Shown here in pieces: positions 20,980 to 33,564 of a stretch of DNA of 64,000 nucleotides. Position 1 is the stretch's first letter. Every line of letters starts with the position of its first letter. The notes beneath the pieces are model-generated. The model saw only the letters and a list, made by a program, of their open reading frames with translations. It had not been told where the DNA came from and did no database searches. Origin of the DNA: Stomorhina lunata (Eukaryota; Arthropoda; Insecta; Diptera; Rhiniidae); NCBI GenBank assembly GCA_933228675.1, contig OW121743.1:116444542-116508541 (forward strand), written 5' to 3'. Made by a program: the position numbers and the translations under genes.

Positions 20980-22526
20980 TACATATAAGTGAAGTGGTGT
21001 AGGGCGTAAAAAGTATGATTATAGCTCCCGATACAAAAGGAATGACAAACCTAAAATACCCATTTCACAAAAAACACAGACAAATCTTATCGCTCCGTAA
21101 ACAATTTTTATATCTAAATGTTATCAGAACTTTAGTTATTTCAATCATTAAAACCATAAATATAATAAATATAATAGACAATTTAATAATTTATATTTCA
21201 TTTTAATCTAAATTAATAATTTGAAAACCTAAGTTTCAAAACTCTTACAGAGCCTACAATATAAACGAAATTTTCGAATAAAATATTACACTTTTTTAAG
21301 AGTCTAATTAAGTTAAAAATTAAGAGCACAATTTACCACAACTCAAAAGAGAAGGAAGGGAGACAGGTAGAGAAAATTACTCGTAGGATGATAAGTATTT
21401 GGGAGGGGGCAGAGAAAACAAACAAACAAAAAAACTGTTAACATCTAAAAACAACGATTTAATGATGACGTGATCTCATCACTGTTATAAAAATTGATGT
21501 CGGGATTGGATGTATAACAGGTGGTTCCAATGGATATTTGTCTGAAAAGTGACAACAATCAAACAAATAGTTAACATTAACTTGTAGTTGTGCGTGTCTG
21601 TCGATATTTGTTTGTGGAGTAAAGTGTGCAAACGGCAATTATTAGATTTTTTATGGGGTTTTTACTTTCAATAACAACTATTAAAATTAAGTGCAATTAA
21701 AATTTGTTAAAGTTTGTGGAGTGAAAAAAAAAATTATAAACGAGATTTTGACCTCGAAATGTCACAGACCATTATTTGGTGATTTATGTACTAGAATCCC
21801 AACACATAAAGAAAAAAAAAAAAAAAAGAATTCAAACAAATTTGGCTAATGATCATGATGACGACAATCACAAATGCTAAAAAGATGCTATTGGGTGTTT
21901 TTCTGTTTTGTTTTTCTCAGTGTAGTATGGGTGTTAATTGAGGTACCAATAGAAATTGTTCATTTTCTCATATTTAATATTTAAAATAGATTTATTTTAA
22001 ATGAATTTTATTTAATTAAAAATCTATTTGTTTAGCATATGTCAAAATTAACATTTGTTATAAGCCCGATATTTCGATGGATGAGACAACACGTACCTAA
22101 AACACGATAGTTACTGGCAATTAATGATATTTAGACGAGGTGGTTTGTTATCAATATTAATATGTAGGAAGTTTCTCCTCTCGAACATTTTCTGTTATTT
22201 GAAAAATACTCAATATTCTATACAAACTATGGATAAAGTTGTATATTAAGGTGGGATAATTTGATCGGGTGACAGGTGTGTAGCAAAAACTTAAACTGGA
22301 TCTTATTTAAAAAAATCTTTCCTATGATGCTAGAAGTCTAAAATAAAAACCCAGGACTTATCTCGAAGCACTAACATCCCGTAAAAATAATGTCATACAA
22401 ATTACACTGAATTTTAACATCTTTTCCTGTATACTCTTTTCTGCAGGCATTTCTCAAGTAAGTTTTTTTTCGGTGGTTTGTTATAGAATTAGAAAAAAGG
22501 GTTATGGAAGGGATATATGTCGTATT
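20980..22526. other. AT-rich non-coding stretch
   Basis: No gene is recognised. It includes a poly-A tract near 21,810-21,830 and ordinary AT-rich sequence. Confidence 0.5.
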
Positions 22527-22815
22527 GTTCTTCTTCTTCTGTTATCCTTGACTCCCAGTGTAGCATAGGGCCTCAACCATCCTTTTATATCGAACTCTTT
22601 TGCGAGATATTAGGCATACATCACTCCATGAATAGTTTGCTGCTTGTAACTCCGCATCAATTGACCTTCTTCACGTTCTAGCAGGTGCACCAACACGACG
22701 GCCGCTTCCTTGTGGATTCCAACTAAGCGCTTGTCGAGCAACGTTGGCATTTAACCTTAGAAGTGTGTGGCCTACCCACTGCCATTTCCGTTGACATACC
22801 TCTATAGAAGAAGGG
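22527..22815 (-). mobile_element. RTE-like LINE, 3' end fragment
   Basis: On the minus strand this matches the C-terminus and 3' tail seen on the plus strand at about 50,250-50,516, including GRRVGAPAR and the conserved TGCT(A/C)CACTGGGAGTCAAGG end, followed by a GAA-rich tail (plus-strand cttcttcttctt at 22528). The frame is broken. Confidence 0.7.
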
Positions 22816-22929
22816 ATTTAGTTTGTAGCGTTTAGTAGATCTTCATATCTTATGCAATTTGGCCACCATATACTAAGGATCGTCGTATTGTTACTTGTGA
22901 TGAAATTACGATAACTACAATCTTAAAAA

Positions 22930-23271
22930 GTCATATGTAAAGCCCGTCCAACCATTGCCAGAATCAGAAGAGTGTTTTGTATTATGAGCTGTTAAAATCG
23001 GGTCAGACGATCATATGAAACCTGTGACAAAGACAATTGAGATTCGTTTGAAGAGAGCAATAAATTAAACAAATCATGACACCGCTCGGCCACATGTTGC
23101 AAGAACGGTCAAAAAATATTTGAAATATAGTGGATAAGAAGATTTGGCGCACCCCACATTATAGTTCAGACCTTCACGCTTCAGACTACCAATTGTTTCG
23201 ATCGATGCCGAACGATATTACGCTTCACTTCAGAACAGGATATCAGAAATTAACTTAATTCATTTCTACCC
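22930..23271 (+). pseudogene. Mariner (mauritiana-type, DD34D) remnant, left part
   Basis: Shifting frames give HDTARPHVARTVK, then SDLHASDYQLFRSMPND. These match the DNARPHxA and SPDLAPSDYHLFRS catalytic regions of mauritiana-subfamily mariners. Stops and frameshifts are frequent. The coding remnant resumes after an inserted hAT-like element at 23991. Confidence 0.65.
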
Positions 23272-23990
23272 CAGGGATGGGAAATGACTTTCTTAGTTTT
23301 TAAAATTTTAAAACAAAATGCCCTTTTCAACCGATAATGTCACCATATTTTATGTACAAGATATTGCATTAAAAATTGAAACTAGTCGGCTTAAAAATCA
23401 CTCATTTGTATCTAACTAAAATATAATATTTTACGGTTAATAGAACTCTGGTGATAAAGTCTAATAACATTTTCCACATTTAGTAAACAATTGAAATTTT
23501 TTAATATTCAAATTTAACAGAATTGAATTGTAGTGATACAATTTTCTATATAACAGTTACAAAAGTAACGAAATTGGGGTCGACCTGCGATGCGCTGAAC
23601 AATTAAGGTCCGAATAATGGTTTCCAACAAAATTAGAAAAAATTTTTTAATGCTTACAAAAATATATGTGTTAAACTTTGTCATCCTACGAACGAGATTC
23701 ATGTATATTAAGTTATTTTAGGCAGTAGATCTAATATGAAAATCAATGGCGTATCAAAGACATTGGGAAAACATAAATTGAATGGGAGGTGTCTCAAAAA
23801 TGAATCAAATCCAACAAAATTTGATACAGTCATTTACAGTGGCTTTATCTCATATTGTCCAAATTCTTTGAAAGATCGAACAATTATATATCAACAATGG
23901 GCTCAGACACAGTAAAAATTAAAATTTATAAATTGTACCAGGTTCAAATTGTATGAAAAAAGCACAATTGTACCTTGTTTGCCATCCCTG
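23272..23990. mobile_element. Non-autonomous hAT-like element
   Basis: The ends are inverted: CAGGGATGGGAAA at 23272 and TTTGCCATCCCTG ending at 23990, as in many insect hAT elements. The 719-bp interior has no transposase. It splits a mariner remnant, but I could not find a convincing 8-bp target duplication. A partial second copy of its right end is at about 25,510-25,641. Confidence 0.6.
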
Positions 23991-24072
23991 GGTAGGACAG
24001 AGCAGTTCTTTTGGCGCAAAATCCATATGCCACGAGAAAGATGGAAAAAAATAGTGGCTTACGATGGAAAAT
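23991..24072 (+). pseudogene. Mariner remnant, C-terminal part
   Basis: Reads EQFFWRKIHMPRERWKKIVA then YDGK, the C-terminal motif of mauritiana-type mariners. It is the continuation of 22930-23271 across the hAT-like insertion. Confidence 0.65.
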
Positions 24073-24073
24073 A

Positions 24074-24846
24074 AAGAGTTATTCATTTCGGGGTTTCAAA
24101 AGTAAAGGACTAGAATTCTGACATTGACGAAAATAAATAGCTTAAGTATTACACAACGCACAAAAATTATCAAAACTTTCTACAAAAATGGTGATTCTGC
24201 AACAGCCACATATCGTGCTTTAAGAGGAGATTATGGTTTACATAATCTTCCAACTACGCAAGCAATTGGCAAAATTGTGAAGAAATTTGAAGAGACTGGA
24301 GCGGTTACAAATATTGTAAGGCCTGTGCATCATCGTTTCGCTCGTTCCCCTGAAAATATCGCTGCTGTAAGTGAAAGTGTTGCCGAAGACCAGAATGTGT
24401 CTATTCTGTGAATTCGGAGCGTTATGGTCATATGATAATTGAAGAAGAATACGACTTGGAAATATGTGGTTTCAACAAGACGGTGTCACAAGCCACACAA
24501 CTCAAGCATATATGGCTTTACTGAAAGAGACATTTTATGGCCGCGTTATTTCTCGTCGTGGCGATATCAAGTGGCAACCAAGATCATGCGATTTGACACC
24601 ATTAGACATTTTTTGTGGAGCTACGCGAAAGATCGTGTTTATGCAGATAAACCTTTAACTCTTGAGCACTTAAAAACCATCATTTCAGTCAAGTTATGGC
24701 TGAAATATCGCCCAATATGTGTCAAAAAGTGGTCGAAAAATACCTCAAAAGAATCAATGTTTGCAACATTTCACGTGATGGTCATTTAAATGATAAAGTG
24801 TTTCACACAAAATGTCAACGTTCAAATTTTAAAAATGGATAACCCG
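24074..24846 (+). mobile_element. Internally deleted DD41D mariner-like element
   Basis: Left terminus GAGTTATTCATTTCGGGGTT and right terminus ending GGATAACCCG are inverted, imperfect matches. The N-terminal ORF 24124-24408 (SLSITQRTKIIKTFYKNGDS, then RSPENIAAVSESVAED) carries the HTH region. After a deletion that removes the first catalytic Asp, WFQQDG and SCDLTPLD follow with 41 residues between the Asp residues. Frameshifts are present. It is non-functional. Confidence 0.7.
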
Positions 24847-24886
24847 TTATTATCAACATGTAAAAATCAGTTTTTTTTGGGATGTA

Positions 24887-25445
24887 AATGGGATGCAGTT
24901 GTTGCCTGGGTTTCCAGCTAACAGGTAATAACTGTATTCAATTCCTACTCACACCTCCTAGTGGTGCAACCTGCAAACCTGAGCAACCTAGTTGAAGATG
25001 CGGTAAACAATCCGAGTGGGATTCTAGGTCAGGGCTAACGTGAGGGGGAGTTATCTTAGAGCCATTCCGACGTATTTGGTCTAAGGGTCTAAGATAATTG
25101 TGCTTGGTAAAGTACGAAATTGTAGCGTCTGTTCAACATGTTAGTTGCGGCTACAAGCGGGCGTCTGTCTCGGACCGAGCGGCTCGCTTTACAAACGTGG
25201 CTCTTGTCTTTGGACTCATCATCCATCGACTAAGCACTTACGATGTTTTAAGCATGGAAAGAAACAACATTATAGAATATACTACTCCAAGGGGTAATCA
25301 AGCGAGAAATCCCCCTGCTACGGCAGCTGGCACAAGGATTTTGGAGGTGCCTAATCTATGCAATAACATCTTGATGAATGAAACCAATTCTATAATGAGG
25401 CCCTATGCTCCACTGGGAGTCAAGGATAACAGAAGAAGAAGAAAA
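24887..25445 (+). mobile_element. Non-autonomous RTE-LINE derivative (5' end joined to 3' tail)
   Basis: The first about 500 bp match the 5' leader and first ORF codons of the LINE fragment at 55748-56375. At about 25,400 the sequence jumps directly to the LINE 3' tail CCCTATGCTCCACTGGGAGT, ending in a GAAGAAGAA microsatellite. All endonuclease and reverse-transcriptase coding sequence is absent. The copy at 40374-40878 has the same design, so this is a propagating short derivative rather than one random deletion. Confidence 0.7.
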
Positions 25446-25509
25446 ATCAGTTTTTGGGTCTTCCAAAAAGTCAATAATTAAATAAAAATTTAAATCTCAA
25501 CTCAAAGTT

Positions 25510-25715
25510 TAATCGACTCGGACACAGTAAAAAATTAAGATTTATAAATTGTACCAAGTGGGACTCGGTAGTATCACGGTACCAAACAGGTTCAAAATGG
25601 TACTATTTTGTACAATGGTACCACGTTTGCCATCCCTGCCCTACCCTCAAAAACGGAGCAGTCCTTTGTCGCGCCACGAGAAAGATGAACAAAATAGTGG
25701 CTCACGATAGAAAAT
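25510..25715 (+). repeat. Second partial copy of the hAT-end plus mariner-C-terminus composite
   Basis: Matches about 23,885-24,070: a GACACAGTAAAAA block, the inverted hAT end TTTGCCATCCCTG, then the mariner C-terminal region (GCCACGAGAAAGATG). The composite was therefore duplicated or dispersed after the hAT element had entered the mariner. Confidence 0.6.
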
Positions 25716-26589
25716 ACTGTTATAATAAAAGTTGAAGGATGAAATCTCCTTCTTGAAAGTCCCCTATTATAACTAGTCAGTAAATACGAAGTTTCAAATG
25801 GTCAATTTTAGAATAAATTCCTATTTTATTTATCTCTTAGATTTCATCTTATTGTTATTTTTGTACATGAAAGAAAGATTAATTAGTTTTTTTAAAGCCA
25901 TTAGAAATTTCTAAACCTGACTTCGCTTAACGAGAAAAAAAAAACAAGCTCTCGTCAAAGAGGTACGTAGGTACTCGTTTACCGGCTGATTTAATACAAA
26001 ATTTATTTGTTTTAGATCAAGTTATCTCTTATGAAACGAAAACAAATCAACAAACAAAAATATTAAAAAAATAATAAATAATAAAAGCTAAACTTTAAAT
26101 TATATTTAGAAATTACGTCATTTCGTGTGTTTTTTAGTTTTTGTGCAAAAAAAAATCGACATTACGTGTGTTTTTCATTCCTTCTAAATATTAAGTTAAT
26201 TAAGACTAGATTTTATATCAAATAGAACTAGAAATAATTTCACATTAATATCATAAAATCCATAAAATATGTGAGAATTATATCATCATTAAAGCTAAAC
26301 CTGTTGCCCGAAATGCCTGTTTGTTACGCCTGATGTGAGAGTATAGAACCTTCTAATGCCAAATCAATTTTCAATTTCCTAGATAAAATTTCTGGCTTTA
26401 TAATTATAGAAATGATATGTTTAGAAATCTGTCTACGTATATAATTTTTTAATTCGGTTCTTTTATTAAAATGCTAATTGATCACAAAGAAAACATGTAT
26501 TAAAAAGAAATAATTTAAAACCATTAACAATAACATCGAGTATATAAAATTGAATACATAATAACAAAAGACAATAGAATTTTGTTATG
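25716..26589. other. AT-rich non-coding stretch
   Basis: No gene, RNA or element recognised. Confidence 0.5.
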
Positions 26590-26591
26590 TA

Positions 26592-27744
26592 TCGGGTGTT
26601 TTTTATTGAGGTATAGAACTTTAAGTTGGCATCACTTTCTTAACTGGCGGCCATTTTGTCAGCTGTCAAGTGATTAATATTTAGTTTGGTTTGCCATTTC
26701 ATCATGAACAGGTTGACAAAAGAACAACGCTTGCAAATCGTGCAAATTTATTTCGAAAATAATGGTTCAGTTCGCGAAGTTTACCGCAAGCTCCGTCCAT
26801 TTTATGGTCGACATAATCGTCCATCAGAGCAATTAATTCGGTTAACCATGGATCGTTTTCGCACTACGTTTACTCTATGTGATAATACGCATCCGCAGCG
26901 ACGTCGAACAGTGCGCACCGAAGAAACAATTGCCGCTGTAGAGCAAAGTGTTGAAGAGGACCCGAATGAATCGATTCGCCACCGTGCACAGCAATTGGAG
27001 CTTTGTCCATCAACTTTATGGAAGATTTTGCGCTTTTTTTTGGTTGAATGGCTACGTCAACAAGCAAAATTGCCGCATTTGGAGTAAAGAGAATCCACAT
27101 GAGACCCTTGAGACGCCATTACATCCACAAAAACTGACTGTTTGGTGTGCTCTATGGGCTGGTGGAGTCATTGGGCCATACTTCTTCCGAAATAATGCTG
27201 GAGAGTCAGTTACCATAAATGGAGACCGGTATAGAGCCATGATAACCGACTATTTTGTTCCCCAATTGGATGGCATGAATGTGGATGAGTTGTGGTTCCA
27301 ACAAGACGGCGCTACATGCCACACAGTGCACGTCACAATTGATTTATTGAAGGAAACATACGATGAGCGCATAATTTCGCGGAATGGACCTGTCAATTGG
27401 CCACCAAGATCGTGCGATTTGACACCACTGGATTATTTTCTTTGGGGATATGTGAAGTCGCTCGTCTACGCCAACAAACCAGAAACGTTAGGGGACTTGA
27501 AAGCCAACATTCGTGGCGTTATTGGCAACATACGGCCCCATATGCTCGAAAAAGTAGTTGAAAATTGGACCTGTAGAATTGGCTTTATTCGAGCCAGCCG
27601 CGACGGCCACATGCCCGAAATCATATTTAAACATCAATGGCATAAAATTATCCTTCCAATAAAGCCAAATTGATGGACATTAAAACGATTTTCTTGTGTT
27701 TTTTTTTCAATTCGAAGTTCTATACCTCTAAAACAAACACCCAA
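26592..27744 (+). mobile_element. DD41D mariner-like element, copy 1, lacking the first catalytic Asp
   Basis: Termini GGGTGTTTTTTATTGAGGTA (left) and the inverse ending ACACCC (right) are flanked by TA at 26590-26591 and 27745-27746. The ORF starts at ATG 26704 with the HTH region (MNRLTKEQRLQIVQIYFENN). A deletion just after 27,030 removes the segment that contains the first catalytic Asp (present in copy 2 as FSDKAHF) and shifts the frame. The remainder (FWLNGYVNKQ, WFQQDGATCHT, SCDLTPLDYFLWGY) is intact. The deletion makes it non-functional by itself. Confidence 0.85.
26704..27673 (+). pseudogene. DD41D transposase pseudogene, copy 1
   Basis: The N-terminal frame covers 26704-27087 and the C-terminal frame about 27,033-27,673. 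The break coincides with the internal deletion. The second and third Asp (QQDG, PLDYF) are kept with 41 intervening residues. C-terminal residues end IILPIKPN before the stop. Confidence 0.85.
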
Positions 27745-27746
27745 TA

Positions 27747-28395
27747 TAAACTTTTATACTTTTGTTTATTTTAATGACCAAACTTTCAAAATTTGTGTTT
27801 GTGAAATTAAGTTTTTTTTTTTACGTGAATTCTTTTGAAGCTGTGACCTAAGACGTTTTCTAACGTCATCAACACTTTTAAACCACGATTATGAATAATT
27901 TTGGCAAAGACATTGTTATTTTCTTTGCAGACTTGAAGTTAAATGTTATACCAAATTTTTTTTTCTAAAATTTAAATACATTATCTTTAATTTATGGAAA
28001 TTTTAAATTTTATCAAGTTTAAATAAAGGAGTGTCCAATTTGATTGCATACAAGCCCTAAATTGAAAACACAAAATATTAAAGAATAAGAAAATTTGCTA
28101 AAGGTACCGCTAATGATATATCGCCACTTTTTTTTTTGGCAACACTGCTTTTGGCGGCTCAGTTGTTTTGGTGTAACATGTTTCTTTCAAATATGTTCAG
28201 TTTTTAGTTTTCCAACAAATTTACATTATGGGACATTAAACCACCAAGACGCATTTGTAGGCTGCGGACGCAGCAATTAGGATTTAGATGTAAAACATTT
28301 AAAATACAGTTGGTCTAAGAATTGAAGCCACACGACCTACCGCAATGGCTAACTTTTGGTGAATAGGCGCGGGAAAAATGGATGAATTTCTTTTT
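27747..28395. other. Non-coding stretch between transposons
   Basis: No gene is recognised. Slightly more GC-balanced sequence at 28,120-28,370 has no clear frame. Confidence 0.45.
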
Positions 28396-28397
28396 TA

Positions 28398-29673
28398 AAG
28401 AGTGTTCTAAGAAAAATATGCATTTACTATTTTAGACAAAATTTATCCATAGTGCAAGAAATAATTTATTTTTTGATCAAGTTAGTTTCTATAGATATGT
28501 CAGATGCTATTATTTTAGAAATTATTAATTTTCAATAGTTATTTCAATCAAAATTGACTGCGAAAAAAAAGTTCGTGAAAATATAATTAAAACTTTTCAA
28601 AAAAATCCGTCATGGACTTTTAAAAAAATAGCTAAAAATTTGAAAGTTGACCCTCGAACGGTTTCTAATGCCATCAGACGGTATAAGGAAAACCTGAGCA
28701 TTGAAAGAAACCCTGGATCAGGGAGGAAAAAAGGTCCTACAGATATTGGTAAGGCAAAAGAAGTCGAGCGACTCTTTCGAAGAGCGCCTAACACTTCTTT
28801 AAGAAAAGCAGCTCGTACGGTGAAATGTTCTACGAATTTTGCACATAGAGTCAAAGCTTATGCTGGACTGAAGACATACAAAGTCCAAAAGGTTCCAGAT
28901 CGCAATGCTATAAAGAACTTAGAAGCAAAAAAACGAGCGAAAAAAATTGAAGTCTGATTTTATAAAAAAATACACCTGTTGTGTGATGGATGATGAAACA
29001 TACGAACTGGCAGACTTTTCTCAACTTCCTGGTCAAGATTTTTATGTTGCTGAGATTCGCACAAAAAAAAACAAACAAAATTCCCTAAGAAATTTCTCGT
29101 GTGGCAAGCTATTTGCAGTTGTGGCAAAAGAAGTAAAGTATTTGTGGCATCTGACACAATAAACACAGAAATTTATATAAAGGAGTGCCTACAAAAACGG
29201 TTGTAACCCTTTTTAAGAGAGCACAGAGTGACTACATTTTTTTGGCACGATTTGGCATCATGCCATTATGGAAAAAAGGCACTTGAGTGGTACTCAAAGA
29301 ATAATGTCATTTTTGTACCACGAGAGGCAAATCCACCTAACTGTCCAGAACTTCGGCCTGTGGAAAGGTATTAAGCTCTGGTAAAAAAGGAATTGAAGAA
29401 CACAGGAAAGATTTCCAAGAACATGTCCGATTTTAAGCGCAGGTGGAACACATGCTCCAAAAAGGTATCAGAAGCAACTGTAAAATCTTTAATGGGAGGG
29501 TTTCCGAAAAAAGTCGATAATTTTGCAAAACCCGAGTACTACGTAAACATTTTACTGCTAAATGATTTTGTATAATATGTCATTATATTTGCGTATTTTG
29601 TAGAGTTTTTATATTAAAAGGTTTGATTTTTATTTAAGAAAATCCAACTACAAATTTTATTTAGAGCACTCTT
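28398..29673 (+). mobile_element. DD37E Tc1/mariner element, copy 1 (dead)
   Basis: Terminal inverted repeats AAGAGTGTTCTAA and TTAGAGCACTCTT are flanked by TA (28396-28397 and 29674-29675). The transposase shows at least four lesions: the start codon is TTG instead of ATG at about 28,552, an extra A shifts the frame near 28,945, about 28 bp are missing near 29,050, and a Trp codon is a stop near 29,371. The family is recognised by MDDET, FWPDLASCHYGKKAL and CPELRPVERYW in the intact relatives. Confidence 0.85.
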
Positions 29674-29675
29674 TA

Positions 29676-30231
29676 TCTGAAAATTGCGTTCAGTGCAATT
29701 GTGGGACTATTATATAAGGCCTATGTCTGGAGCGCTGAAAGCCAATATTGATTATATTGTTTGTGATACCGGCCGATTTTTTGGAGAGAGTGGATGCAAA
29801 TTAAAAAAAAAAAACAATATTCCAATATATTTATCCCTACTATCATAAGGATAGACTTATGACTTACTTGCCATTCACTCTGATCTTTCCAGTTTCTTGT
29901 GGGGTAGTTCCCTCAATTTTTTTGCCAATTTTCCTTTTGCACAATTATAGTGCAAAGTAAATGTATTTTAGATTATTTTGTTAACGGTATCTTGGCGGTA
30001 ACTGCGTTTTGAGTGATAACAGAACGTTACGGTTATAGCCTTACGGTTACGGAAACTATTACAGATAATTCTTAATTCTGTTAGAATTGATTAACTTAAA
30101 CAAAATTATTAACTAATCTAAGCCTCGAGACAAAATTAAAGAATTTGAGAACTGAAACCATTTTTAACCATTCTTCTTGTCCTACGACCTAAAAATCCTA
30201 CGAAAAGCCCTACGACCTAAAAATCAGCAAA
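29676..30231. other. Non-coding flank of satellite array 1
   Basis: No coding frame. A CCTACGACCTAAAAATC motif is duplicated at about 30,180-30,225, immediately before the satellite. Confidence 0.5.
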
Positions 30232-33020
30232 AAAATATCGAAAATTTTCCTTTATATTTAATTTTTTATATTTAAAAATTTTCTAATGAAAACTTTCTAT
30301 TGAAAACTTTTCTTAAACATTTTATATAGAAAATTTTCCATTAACAATTTTGTATAGAAAATTTTTCTTTAAAAATTTTGTATAGAAAATTTTTCTTTCA
30401 AAATTTTGTATAGAACATTTTTCTTGAAAAAATTTGTATAGAAAATTTTTCTTTAAAAATTTTGTATAGAAAGTTTTTCTTGAAAAATTTTATATAGAAA
30501 ATTTTCTTTAAAAATTTTGTGTAGGAAATTTTCTTTAAAAATTTTCTATAGAAAATTTTTCTTTAAAAATTTTTTTAGAAAATTTTTTTCTATAGAAATT
30601 TTGCATCGAAAATTTTTTCTTTGAAAATTTTATATCGCAAATTTTTCTATAAAAATTTTGTATCGAAAATTTTTCTATAAAAATTTTGTATCGAACATTT
30701 TTCTATAAAAATTTTGTATCGAACATTTTTCTATAAAAATTTTGTATCGAAAATTTTTCTATAAAAATTTTGTATCGAAAATTTTTCTACAAAAATTTTG
30801 TATCGAAAATTTTTCTATAAAAATTTTGTATCGAAAATTTTTCTATAAAAATTTTGTATCGAATATTTTTCTATAAAAATTTTGTATAGAAAATTTTTCT
30901 ATAAAAATTTTGTATAGAAAATTTTTCTTTCAAAATTTTGTATCGCAAATTTTTCTATAAAAATTTTGTATAGAAAGTTTTTCTTGAAAAATTTTGTATA
31001 GAAAATTTTCTTTAAAAATTTTGTGTAGAAAATTTTCTTTAAAAATTTTTCTATAGAAATTTTGTATCGAAAATTTTTCTATAAAAATTTGGTATCGAAA
31101 ATTTTTCTATAAAAATTTGGTATCGAAAATTTTTCTATAAAAATTTTGTGTCGAAAATTTTTCTATAAAAATTTTGTATCGAAAATTTTTCTATAAAAAT
31201 TTTGTATCGAAAATTTTTCTATAAAAATTTTGTATCGAATATTTTTCTATAAAAATTTTGTATCGAAAATTTTTCTATAAAAATTTTATATCGAAAATTT
31301 TTCTATAAAAATTTTGTATCGAAAATTTTTCTATAAAAATTTTGTATCGAATATTTTTCTATAAAAATTTAGTATCGAAAATTTTTCTATAAAAATTTTG
31401 TATCGAAAATTTTTCTATAAAAATTTTGTATCGAAAATTTTTCTTTCAAAATTTTGTATCGAAAATTTTTCTTTCAAAATTTTGTATCGAAAATTTTTCT
31501 TTCAAAATTTTGTATCGAAAATTTTTCTTTCAAAATTTTGTATCGCAAATTTTTCTATAAAAATTTTGTATCGAAAATTTTTCTATAAAAATTTTGTATC
31601 GAATATTTTTCTATAAAAATTTTGTATCAAAAATTTTTCTTTAAAAATTTTGTATCGACAGTTTTTCTTTCAAAATTTTGTATAGGCATTTTTTCTTTAA
31701 AAAGTTTATATCGAAACTTTTTCTATAAAAATTTTGTATCTAAAATTTTTCTTTCAAAATTTTGTATAGAAAATTGTTCTTTAAAAATTTTGTATCGACA
31801 ATTTTTCATTCAAAATTTTGTATCGACAATTTTTCTTTCAAAATTTTGTATAATTTGAATAATTTTATATCAGAAATTTTTTGTTTAAAAATTTAATATT
31901 GTATAAAAATTCTACATTGAAATTTTTTGTATAAAAATTTTATATCGATATTTTTGCTATGAAAATTTTGTATCGAAATTTTTTCAATAAAAATTTATAA
32001 GTAAAAATTTTACAAAAAAATTTTTTTTTTTTTTAAATTTTCTATCGAAATTTTTTTATAAACATTTTTCTGCAAAAATTTTATATCGAAAATTTTCTTT
32101 CAAAATGTCTTATAAAATAAATAAAAAATTGTTTTTTTAAAAATTTTGTATAGAAAATATTTCCTTAAAAATTTTGTATTGAAAATGATTTTTTTTAATT
32201 TTTTTATATTTAATTTTTTCTATAAATTTTTCTTTCAAAATTTTGTATCAAAAGTGATTTTTTTAAATTTTATATCAAAAATTTTTCTATAAAAATTGTA
32301 TAAAGAAGTTTTTTGTATAAAAATGTTATATTGAAATTTTTCGTATAAAAATTTCGTATCGAAATTTTTTTAAAAAATAATTGGAACTAAAAATTTTTTT
32401 TATAAAAATTTTTCATTAAAATTTTTTTTATAAAAATTTTTCATTAAAAATTTTGTATCGAAAATTTTTCTGTAAAAATTTTATATCGACAATTTTTCTA
32501 TTAAAATTTTGTATCAAAAATTTTGAATCGAAAATTTTTCTATAAAAATTTTGAATCGAAAATTTTTCTATAAAAATTTTGAATCGAAAATTTTTGTATC
32601 AAAATTTTGTATAGATAATTTTTCTTTAAACATTTTGTATCGACAATGATTTTTTTTTTTTAATTTTGTGTTAGAAATTTTTTTTATAAAAATTTTATAA
32701 TTAAATTTTTTGTTTAAAAATTTTATAAATAAATTTTTTGTAAAAAAATCTTATATTAAATTTTTTGTATATGAAAATTTTATATCGAAATTTTTTCTAT
32801 GAAAATTTTATATTGAAATTTTTTCTATAAAAATTTTGTAACGAAAATTTACAAAAAAAAATGCTTTTAAAAATTTTCTATACAAATTTTGACATCTAAG
32901 ATTTTTTGTAAAAATTTGTTAGCAAAAATTTTTCTAATAAAAAAACTGAAAAATTTTCTTAACAATTTTATACGTTTTCTATAAAAATTTTATATCGATA
33001 ATTTTTCCATAAAAATTGAC
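30232..33020. repeat. AT-rich satellite array 1 (28-bp unit)
   Basis: Roughly 2.8 kb of tandem units reading GAAAATTTTTCTATAAAAATTTTGTATC, most regular from about 30,650 to 31,620 and increasingly degenerate towards both ends. Only A/T plus a single G and one or two C per unit. ORFs rich in Phe, Lys and Ile across it are by-products of the periodicity. Confidence 0.9.
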
Positions 33021-33540
33021 ATCCCTAATTTGCATAACGGAAATAGCAACCCAGAGTTGTATTTTTCATAACGTAAGATAAAGATCCATTTCCTTAAGGA
33101 AATGAAAATAAGATAAAGCTCAGATTTATATAATTATTTGAAATTATTAACAGATTAACATTTTTTCTTTTATATAATTTTTAAATAAAATTTATGTATA
33201 CCTGCTTTTCGTGGATTTTTTTAAGCTTTGCTCGTTATAATTTCCAACAATTAGAGTTTTGAAAAAATTTTGATTAATTTATTATTTGCACTAATAGAAC
33301 AAAAAATTCTTTCTTTTATTTGTTATTAACTTATTGTTTTAGAAAACAATTTAAATTCTTTTCAATAGATAATTTCGTTTGTTTTTTGTAATCACAGTTT
33401 GTCGTTGTTTTGTTAAATTTTTTCAAAAGGTTTTTTTTTTTGCATTAATTAGTAACTTTTTGTGGCTGTTTTTAAATCTACTAGATGTTGAGTTTTTTTA
33501 TTATATATTTTCGCGTTTTAGTATGTTTTAAAAATTCTTT
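33021..33540. other. AT-rich spacer between satellite arrays
   Basis: No gene is recognised; T-rich sequence downstream (on the minus strand) of the promoter candidate, so it may include a non-coding first exon. Confidence 0.4.
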
Positions 33541-33564
33541 TTTATTGTTGGAATGTAATAAAAA

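Noticed and set aside
23265..24000. 8-bp target duplication for the hAT-like element
   Set aside because: Border bases TTCTACCC and GGTAGGAC are not direct repeats, so no duplication is claimed.
28947..29166. Short overlapping ORFs within the DD37E copy 1
   Set aside because: Fragments of a frameshifted transposase or its complement.
31398..31858. Open frames encoding Phe/Ser/Lys/Ile repeats (KNFVSKIFLSKFCIENF type)
   Set aside because: They are read-through of the 28-bp satellite, whose unit lacks stops in some frames; composition is dictated by the repeat.
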